Shown piece by piece: positions 45,166 to 64,000 of a stretch of 64,000 nucleotides of DNA; the first letter of the stretch is position 1; the number at the start of each line of letters is the position of its first letter. The notes under the pieces are model-generated. The model saw only the letters and a list, made by a program, of their open reading frames with translations, ran no database searches and was not told where the DNA came from. Made by a program: the position numbers and the translations under genes. The stretch comes from Anadara kagoshimensis (taxonomy: Eukaryota; Mollusca; Bivalvia; Arcoida; Arcidae): the NCBI GenBank assembly GCA_021292105.1, contig CM037865.1, positions 68,865,356 to 68,929,355 of the forward strand, read 5' to 3'.

Positions 45166-45710
45166 TCATTACTAATGAAAAATCAAAAGGGGATATTACT
45201 GCCATATACCATTTTAAATGTATTGAGTTCAGCACAATACGAACACAAACATAAACATATACTGAAGATACCATGACGGAAATGTTTGAGTTTTTGATAG
45301 ACAATATATGTTCTTTGTTACAATGCATTTTTTACGAAACAAACTTCAAACAAACATCATTACTTTTTGGTTTGTTAATTCATATGAAGCAGAATTGATT
45401 GAGAATCTTTTTAACTGTCGACAAATTATTCAACTCTACATACTGATGATACATAGATGGCGTGTTATCCAAGGTAGCTTTATATTTGAACTTATACTGG
45501 AGGTTATATTTAAAACTTTATGGTAAACATGAGTATTGTTTTTTTCTACTGTTAATTTTCCATTTGTATGTTGCAATATATCTGCTTCTCCTGCATGTGA
45601 TGTGTTAGTTTCACAGTTAGGGCTTGATCCCATTACGTGGAATTTATACAACTTAGCAGGCTGCTTACAAATATATTGTTGACTCGGGGATAATACAAGC
45701 TTAGGCTTAT

Positions 45711-45960
45711 CAAGACCCTCAAAATATGCTGTCGTCACAATATTGTTTATAAGCATGATGTCTCTATATCCAAAATTATCTAAGATATAATTGACGTTCC
45801 ATAATTTTATTTCCCTTTTATTCTCAGTCGTCACGGAGCAACCGTCCTAATTTTCATGGCGGAAGTTCTCGTGTTTAACTCGGTTTACAAGTTATAATTT
45901 TTTACTTTGCTTTTGGGAATGTGATTCGAACATGGACCGGTATGTTTAAGTTTGAATCCC
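45711..45960 (+). repeat. 230-bp dispersed family, copy 13
   Basis: Forward diverged copy; carries gtcgtcacaatattgtttat, gatgtctctatatccaaaat and the end 'gtgattcgaacatggacc'. Confidence 0.65.
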
Positions 45961-46760
45961 AGAACCTAAACTTAAAAGAATGCAATTTCCCTTATCGTCT
46001 AAGCTATAATGTTGCATTTATGCCGCGTTATTTGTTCATTAGTAGCACTCTCTTTAGCCATTTGATGGCGTGTCAGTATTCCTAATCATCAATTGCCATT
46101 CACATATACTGTACAGAAGAATTATGTTCACTTAAACACGATGTGCATGTAAACAGCCGTACAACTAGAGGGTATGTATAGTATTCAGTTATGTAGGTAA
46201 TATACCTACATTATTGTACAAATTTACATATCACTTTATATATAAGTATGCAGTTTGTTAACAACTTTAATTGATTTCAGGCACGTCACTTTGACAACAA
46301 CACATACATGTTAAGAGTGTAAATTCTGTACACTTCCGTTTATCACAATCTTTGTTATCCATGTAGACATAAAAAGAAGATCATAAACTACGGATCCATA
46401 AATATAACAAACGACAAGGATCGGGCGTGGAAGTCAATGTACTTATAAATATTGTAAAGATAAAAGTAACGATGTTTTTGTTATATCAAGTCAAGTCAAA
46501 GTTATAGTACAGAGGATAAACTGCTTGATCTCCCTCCACATGTCGAAATGGGATTTGAGCGGGCTAAATAATTGATCCGCATTATAATACATGGATAAAC
46601 TTTGGGACAAATATTAAAATGATTTTCATTGAGATTCACCTGGGAATATTGCCGATAATAAATAAATCAAGATAAGAAGAAATGGTGTATTTAATATACC
46701 TACTGATATAGTGTGTAGTTGTATAGTTATATATTGGAACAATCGGACACAAAAAGGTAA

Positions 46761-46761
46761 T

Positions 46762-46815
<54 letters not shown>

Positions 46816-46880
46816 GCTCTCTCTCAGGAATGCTCTCTCTCTCTCTCTCTCTCTCTCAGGAATTATCTCTCAGGAATGCT

Positions 46881-46928
<48 letters not shown>
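46761..46928. repeat. Interrupted (CT)n array
   Basis: CT runs separated by 'caggaatg' or 'catg' interruptions; all frames stay open, giving spurious Leu/Ser ORFs. Confidence 0.9.
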
Positions 46929-46931
<3 letters not shown>

Positions 46932-47304
46932 AACAGAATACACAAAGAGACATATTGTATAACGAGGTATGTGTTATTTATAATGGCGTTTGTATATACA
47001 CATGTACTCAATAGTGTTTCGATCTCTGGATGTGACCATCAGAGTCACTTTGCAACAGTTTATAGTATTCTGTAGACACAGCTCCTATGTAAAAAAAAGT
47101 TGTGTTTTATAAAATACTTGTGGACTAGTTCTGAGGATATCCCTTGTACATACGTTTCCTCAAAGGGTTTGATGCAGCTTTGCATCACTGATATGATGAA
47201 TTTCTGAATTAAAATGGTGTCAATACTTCTGCTGTCATCTAGTAGAACACGGTATATGGACGAATAAGTCAGTTTTAATGTTACCAATTAAAGGATGTGC
47301 ATTT

Positions 47305-48035
47305 TTGTCCAATAAGTTGATAGCGCCTATAGTTTGGTGACAGTTTGTCCAATACGTTGATAGCGCCTATAGTTTGGTGACAGTTTGTCCAATAAGTTGA
47401 TAGAGCCGTTAGTTTGGTGGCAGTTTGTCCAATAAGTTGATAGAGCCGTTAGTTTGGTGGCAGTTCGTCCAATACGTTGATAGAGCCTATAGTTTGGTGG
47501 CAGTTGTTTGTCCAATATGTTGATAGAGCCTATAGTTTGGTGGCAGTTTGTCCAATAAGTTGATAGAGCCGTTAGTTTGGTGGCAGTTTGTCCAATAAGT
47601 TGATAGCGCCTATAGTTTGGTGACAGTTGTTTGCCCAACATGTTGATAGAGTCTATAGTTTGGCGGCAGTTTGTCCAATAAGTTGATAGAGCCGTTAGTT
47701 TGGTGACAGTTTGTCCAATAAGTTGATAGAGCCGTTAGTTTGGTGGCAGTTTGTCCAATACGTTGATAGCGCCTATAGTTTGGTGGCAGTTTGTCCAATA
47801 AGTTGGTAGCGCCTATAGTTTGGTGGCAGTTTGTCCAATATGTTGATAGCGTCTATAGTTTGAATTGGTGACAGTTTGTCCAATAAGTTGACAGAGCCGT
47901 TAGTTTGGCGGCGGTTTGTCCAATAAGTTGATAGCGCCTATAGTTTGGCGGCAGTTTGTCCAATAAGTTGATAGCGCCTATAGTTTGGTGGCAGTTTGTC
48001 CAATAAGTTGATAGAGCCGTTAATTTGGTGGCATA
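47305..48035. repeat. 40-bp minisatellite, about 18 copies
   Basis: Unit: ttgatagcgcctatagtttg followed by gtggcagtttgtccaataag. Two alternating variants (gcgcctatag and gagccgttag). Some units have 2-4 extra bases (cagttgtttg). Confidence 0.92.
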
Positions 48036-48431
48036 CCTGACTACTCTTAACTGGCCTTCTAATCACATGTGGTTTTTAATGCATAATTCTGTGACTTCCT
48101 TTAGTACTTTCAGTACATTGTAGTAGTAGATGCTATTTATATTACCAACGCAGGTTCCACGCGGATTACTCAAATAAGTTGCCCTAGTAACCCATTTATG
48201 CATATTGGCAGTGCATCACCTTGCTTAATAACACCTTGAGATGTTGGAAACCATTGAGGACGTTGACTATATATATTTTATACCTTTAATTTCAATTCCA
48301 TATAGCCAAACCACATCCCCTTTCTCCACACTGCTTCAAATATATTTTGATGTCTAGAGAAAAATCTAGTTCAATATTATGACAATTTTATGTAAGTTTA
48401 AAAAGGCGGTGATGTAGTTTATTCCTGTTGA

Positions 48432-48432
48432 A

Positions 48433-48474
<42 letters not shown>
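48432..48474. repeat. (ATT)n microsatellite
   Basis: About 14 TTA units. Confidence 0.9.
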
Positions 48475-48475
<1 letters not shown>

Positions 48476-49069
48476 TCACAATGTTTACTTATATTAAAAC
48501 TATATATATTTACTCAAAATATTTTAATTTAAATATATTTTTGTGTGTTATGTTGTAATACTATTTTTTACAAAAACTACCTTCAAAATGACGACAAAAC
48601 CCTTTTTTGACAGTTTCGGACATCAACAATATTGATATGGCTACAAGCTAACACTATCTATTAGTAAGAACATTTACTTCCAACGCAGCATCCCTACCCG
48701 TAACTAGCACAAATTGTTTGAGATAGTAAGTACCCAAGGTACATGTACATAAACAATCTCGGGCGTCGTGTCCTGAGAATACACGGCGCCAAATATTGAA
48801 CTAAGAACATGAATATTTGCACATATCTGTTGTTATGTTTTAATTGTGGTTGTAAAGTCAAGTCAAACACTTGTAACAACAAATCAGGTTAACTGTTAAA
48901 TAGGACGAAGGTAAAAGTAAAATAAATATTGACTGATCTGCTATCCTAATGTCCTGTGTGTCATTTAATACTTGACATAATTAGATAGATTCCTGTTGGT
49001 ATTTTAAATATTAATCATGGGAGATCCGTGCATCCTTTACGGTAAAAATCAATGCCAGGAATCTCCCAT

Positions 49070-49166
49070 TACAATATAAACACATGGTTATAACACGCTC
49101 AGTCTTTGTTCAGTCATACCAACAGGCGTGATCCACACTGACGGACCTAATTTTGATCAGATCCAG
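49070..49166 (+). promoter_or_regulatory. Candidate promoter and non-coding first exon
   Basis: A TATA-like aatataaac (about 49072) is followed by a GC-richer stretch without a useful ORF that ends in a consensus donor, CAG then gtaaga (49167). It could be the 5' UTR exon of the HUNK-like gene 4.5 kb downstream, on the same strand. Transcript data would decide. Confidence 0.3.
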
Positions 49167-49606
49167 GTAAGAACAAAATGAAGATTTTTTGCATACCAAA
49201 AATCATACTATAACTTAAATATATTTATAAAATATACATACCATCAGAATAATATTAATTATTATTGTCATTGTTTATGTTTTCTAACGTTTCTTCGCTC
49301 TACTGTTTCAGTGGCTATTTTTATACCTAAACCTTATGCTATAATTATCATATTAATTAAGAGCGATTTGAGAATAAACGTGGGTAATATAATACATATT
49401 ATCTGAAGACAAAAGTAATTTAAAACACTTAATGGAATTTAGTGATAAGAATTTATTGCTGTGTGATAACAATTTTGTGTTGTGTGATAACAATTTTGTA
49501 CGGTTCGGTATAACAATGATCACGGATCGATAATAAGAGATATTCTGCCATAACGTTCCTTGTTTATTATTTCCGTATTATCACAACACAATCTATACCT
49601 AAATAT

Positions 49607-49980
49607 AGTACAGACCTGTCGAAAGTTTAACACGGAAAAAAGCATGGTGTCGATTCTGTAGCTCATCCTGACCCCTTGTTAACTATATCTTATAACAGCT
49701 GTTATTTATCCTTCGGAACATTTTTTATCACTAGTTATTTATATCATGGTCACACCCGGAAGACCGGTGGAAGGACTCCCATTTGTACCTTCAACTAAAA
49801 TTTTAATTTTTACTGAAAGAGTCTAACAATGATGGAAACAAACCATTTTGAAAATTTCTGTGATAATAATTGTTTTTGAAAAATTTTCGCCGAGATTTAA
49901 TGGATGTGGAGGAAGTCCTAGCACCCGGACTTTGATTCCCTTTCGTTGACTCAGTGTTAAACTTTCGACAGGTCTGTACT
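49607..49980. mobile_element. Inverted-repeat element (CCTGTCGAAAGTTTAACAC), copy 2
   Basis: 27-bp terminal inverted repeats, AGTACAGACCTGTCGAAAGT plus TTAACAC, exact at both ends; 374 bp, no transposase. Confidence 0.85.
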
Positions 49981-50376
49981 GCATATGATACAGAATGATT
50001 AATTCTACGGTAAATAAACATTTGGAATAAATGCAATTTATACGCATGGAAGGTCACGATTGAATTAAACTTAAAATCAACTATATTTTATTTCGCCTAA
50101 CTCAACCTTTTAATTAAAATAATTTTAATCATTTCATGTCATGTAATATTTTTAAATACCCATGACATTTGAGAGTTCCATGGCTGCGTGCATATTTGTT
50201 TTTTATTCTCAATCGGCGATATTCATATTCAAATTCTTACCAATCTAGTTTTATTAGTTGAAAATCTTTGTTTTATTCCATTATTGTGTTTTCTATCTAT
50301 TTCATAATAATTTTCCGTATAAAAATCAATAATTAGACGGAATTTCTATGGTCATTATCAATTTCAGCTGAGCATT

Positions 50377-50834
50377 TTGAATATTAAACCTAGAAACGCC
50401 GCAAAAATATTGACTTCGTATACAAAAACATATAATACTGTACTTTTATTTATCATAAGAAAGATCTGCTTCTACCAAATGAAAGCTTTATCATTTCAAT
50501 ATGATTTTAATACTATTCTTAATTCAGTATATACAGTTAGTATTCATTCTGAATATTGAGAATATAAAATGAAAATGATCACAAGATAACTTATGTCATT
50601 AACATAAACTGAAATTATTGAATTGAGCATTGTTAAGGCACCATATTTACATGGATAAACCGTCATTGATTATTAAAAATATATTTATAAATAAAGTACT
50701 TACGTTTTATTCATGTAATTGCACAAAAATCAATGCACATCTACATCACCGCATATCTGTAACTACTTTACAATTTCAGTGATGATATATTGACTCACAA
50801 AATCTAGCGTGAACGTGAATTATGACATGTCGTG
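50377..50834. other. No recognisable feature
   Basis: AT-rich sequence between the element at 49607 and the 69-bp array. A 60-codon frame at 50377 shows no resemblance to a family. Confidence 0.4.
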
Positions 50835-52570
50835 ATGATGTTCACCAGCGTTAGTTGTGTCATTAGCGTGACACTATGTAGTGAACTCATCTCTATGTAC
50901 TGACAAGCCAGTAGCTGTGTTATGTGTCACTATCTCTATGTACTGACAAATCAGCTGTTGTACGTTGTGTCACCATGTAGTCAACACGCTTCTATGACTA
51001 GCCGGTAGTAGTGAGTTATGTCACAAGCGTGTCACCATGTAGTCAACACTTCCTTAGGTATTAACTAGACAGTAGTTGTGAGTTGTGTCACAAGCGTGTC
51101 ACCATGTATAGTCAACACACCTTTATGTACTGACTAGCCAGTAGTTGTGAGTTGTGTCACTAGCGTGTCACCATGTATAGTCAACACACCTTTATGTACT
51201 GACTAGCCAGTAGTTGTGAGTTGTGTCACAAGCGTGTCACCATGTTGTCAACACACCTTTATGTACTGACTAGCCGGTAGTAGTGAGTTATGTCGCTACC
51301 GTGTCACCATGTAGTCAACACTTCCTTAGGTATTAACTAGACAGTAGTTGTGAGTTATGTCGCTAGCGTGTCACCATGTAGTCAACACATCTCATAACAC
51401 TGACTAGCCGGTAGTTGTGAGTCGTGTCACTAACGTGTCATAATGTAGTCAACACATTTCTATGTACTCACTAGCCAGTAGTTATGAGTTGTGTCACTAG
51501 CGTGTCACCATGTATAGTCAACACACCTTTATGTACTGACTAGCCAGTAGTTGTGAGTTGTGTCACAAGCGTGTCACCATATATAGTCAACACACCTTTA
51601 TGTACTGACTAGCCAGTAGTTGTGAGTTGTGTCACTAGCGTGTCACCATGTTGTCAACACACCTTTATGTACTGACTAGCCAGTAGTTGTGAGTTATGTC
51701 ACAAGCGTGTCACCATGTATAGTCAACACACCTTTATGTACTGACTAGCCAGTAGTTGTGAGTTGTGTCACTAGCGTGTCACCATGTATAGTCAACACAC
51801 CTTTATGTACTGACTAGCCAGTAGTTGTGAGTTGTGTCATAAGCGTGTCACCATGTAGTCAACACATCTCATAACACTGACTAGCCTGTAGTTGTGAGTC
51901 GTGTCACTAACGTGTCATAATGTAGTCAACACATTTCTATGTACTCACTAGCCAGTAGTTGTGAGTTGTGTCACTAGCGTGTCACCATGTATAGTCAACA
52001 CACCTTTATGTACTGACTAGCCAGTAGTTGTGAGTTGTGTCACAAGCGTGTCACCATGTATAGTCAACACACCTTTATGTACTGACTAGCCAGTAGTTGT
52101 GAGTTGTGTCACTAGCGTGTCACCATGTATAGTCAACACACCTTTATGTACTGACTAGCCAGTAGTTGTGAGTTATGTCGCTAGCGTGTCACCATGTAGT
52201 CAACACCTCCTTAGGTATTAACTAGCCAGTAGTTGTGAGTTGTGTCACAAGCGTGTCACCATGTTGTCAACACACCTTTATGTACTGACTAGCCGGTAGT
52301 AGTGAGTTATGTCACAAGCGTGTCACCATGTAGTCAACACTTCCTTAGGTATTAACTAGACAGTAGTTGTGAGTTGTGTCACAAGCGTGTCACCATGTAG
52401 TCAACACATCTCATAACACTGACTAGCCGGTAGTTGTGAGTCGTGTCACTAACGTGTCATAATGTAGTCAACACATTTCTATGTACTCACTAGCCGGTAG
52501 TTGTGAGTTGTGTCACTAGCGTGTCACCATGTTGTCAACACATCTATATGCACTGACTAGCCAGATAATA
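50835..52570. repeat. 69-bp minisatellite with higher-order structure, about 25 copies
   Basis: Unit of 66-71 bp: ctgactagccagtagttgtg, agttgtgtcactagcgtgtc, accatgtatagtcaacacac, ctttatgta. A marked variant (atctcataacactgactagc ... gtgtcactaacgtgtcataa) recurs at 51391, 51868 and 52410, so blocks of about 7-8 monomers were copied together. Confidence 0.93.
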
Positions 52571-52887
52571 TCTCTGTAGTTTACACATTTTTTGGGCTGG
52601 CACAGATTTGTACCTAATATTTAAATAATCATGTTAAATAGAGCCGCTATAAATATTTGTATTATTAAGTTTAAAATTATTACACCTTTTAGGTCAACAA
52701 ATATTTGAACCGCAACATAAAATATAGAAAATGAACATTTAAGAAAAGAGGTTTATGTAAAAATATTGTTTATTTAATAAATAATGTTTGCTTTTATATA
52801 TAAGTAGAACAAATATCATATTATCAGCTTAAAATATATTACATATAATATAGGATTCCAAGTCTATCATTTAGACCGGTGAGAACA

Positions 52888-53640
52888 TTTTTCTTTCAGT
52901 TGTGTGGATATAATTTAGAGACTTTGGTTATTTATTTTAAGTCACAGTGTGTGGACACGAATTAAAGACTTTGTTACTTTCAGTTGTAAGAAGATGATTT
53001 AGAGACGTTTGTTATTTTAATTTGTGTGGACTTTGTGACTTTCAGCTGTATGATTTTATAACTTTGTGACTTTCAGCTGTAAGATATTTAGAGACTTGGT
53101 TGCTTTTGTTGCTTTCAGCTATGTGGGTATGATTTTATAACTTTATGACTTTCAGCTGTAAGATATTTAGAGACTTGGTTGCTTTTGTTGCTTTCAGCTA
53201 TGTGGGTATGATTTTATAACTTTGTGACTTTCAGCTGTAAGATATTTAGAGTCTTTGTTGCTTTTGTTGCTTTCAGCTATGTTGGGTATTATTTAGACAC
53301 TTTTGTTATTTTCAGTTGTGTTGATATGATTTTATCACTGTTACTTTCAGCTCTAAGAGATTTAGAGGCGTTTGTTATTTTCAGTTATAAGAAGATAATT
53401 CAGACATTTTTGTAACTGTCAGTTGTATAGGTATGATTTAGAGGCGTTTGTTATTTTCAGTTATAAGAAGATGATTCAGACGTTTTTGTAACTGTCAGTT
53501 GTGTAGGTATGATTAAGAGACTTTTGTTATTTTCAGTTATAAGAAGATAATTCAGACATTTTTGTAACTGTCAGTTGTATAGGTATGATTTAGAGACTTT
53601 TGTTATTTTCAGCTATCAGAAGATGATTTAGACACTTTAA
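52888..53640 (+). repeat. Tandem array of TTTCAG-ending units before HUNK exon 1
   Basis: About 16 units of 30-45 bp (paired in ~80-bp dimers in the middle), each with a T-rich stretch, (C/T)TTTCAG and then ctgtaagatatttagagact, ctatgtgggtatgat or ttataagaagat. It ends about 40 bp before the ATG. Confidence 0.88.
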
Positions 53641-53679
53641 TTTTGTTACTCTGAGTGTAAGGAGAACTAAGACGGAAAC

Positions 53680-63789
<10,110 letters not shown>

Positions 63790-64000
63790 GTACGATATAG
63801 GAAATTGCTTTATTGAATTAAAAATCATTGAATCTTGAAACAGGAAAAATAAATTTTTAACTGAAAAGCATACACTTGGAAACGACATATTTATAGAACA
63901 GCCAACCAAGACAAAAAAGACAAACACATGTTGGTGGACCACTGATTATAAAAATATTAAAAACAAAATAGCTACATTAGTAAACGATATTATATCACCG

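Larger units (their letters stand above)
41521..49069. other. Gene-poor, repeat-rich interval
   Basis: Holds dispersed-family copies 11-13, a 160-bp hairpin, a decayed GGCGTGGCACGAACTC repeat, a CT array, a 40-bp minisatellite and an ATT microsatellite, each listed separately. No exon with family resemblance was found on either strand. Confidence 0.5.

Noticed and set aside
47327-47798. Repeat-protein-like minus-strand frames
   Set aside because: Products of the 40-bp minisatellite; unit length is not a multiple of three and no start context or exon structure supports coding.
50835-52570. CRISPR-like array
   Set aside because: Regularly spaced repeats, but spacers are not unique: the entire 69-bp unit is repeated. 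The genome is eukaryotic.

Overview
The window is nuclear DNA from an invertebrate animal, most likely a bivalve mollusc. It is AT-rich, its genes are split into small exons by GT-AG introns, and it is full of microsatellites, minisatellites and short palindromic elements. Two 1.3-1.4 kb elements open with a motif (CAAGAGGCCCATGGGCCT) that I associate with bivalve genomes. There are no bacterial features.

Four genes can be assembled exon by exon with every reading phase matching. (1) 98-10081, + strand: the last 13 exons (496 aa) of an M1-family aminopeptidase (aminopeptidase N-like); the catalytic zinc site lies before the window. (2) 12511-25842, - strand: a complete 10-exon, 309-aa coding sequence for a PRR5/Protor-like subunit of TOR complex 2, with a probable 5' UTR exon at 26379. 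It is convergent with gene 1. (3) 34525-39446, - strand: a small secreted collagen-like protein (signal peptide, short coiled coil, Gly-X-Y repeats) whose last exon carries an apparent one-base deletion. (4) 53680-63789, + strand: the first five coding exons (273 aa) of a HUNK-like AMPK-related kinase that continues beyond the window. The four genes have no evident shared pathway.

The rest is repeat-rich. 26.5-34.5 kb and 39.5-53.6 kb hold tRNA-derived SINE copies, near-perfect hairpins, a tandem duplication in which one copy is split by a 1.4 kb element, and minisatellites of 30, 40 and about 69 bp (the last with higher-order structure). A family of about 230 bp occurs at least 13 times, including two same-orientation copies that bracket one PRR5 exon. 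I see no previously undescribed multi-gene system. The most interesting material is repeat architecture: a mobile element carrying nuclear-receptor-like sites, short hairpins whose arms change together, and an array of splice-acceptor-like repeats just before the HUNK start codon.
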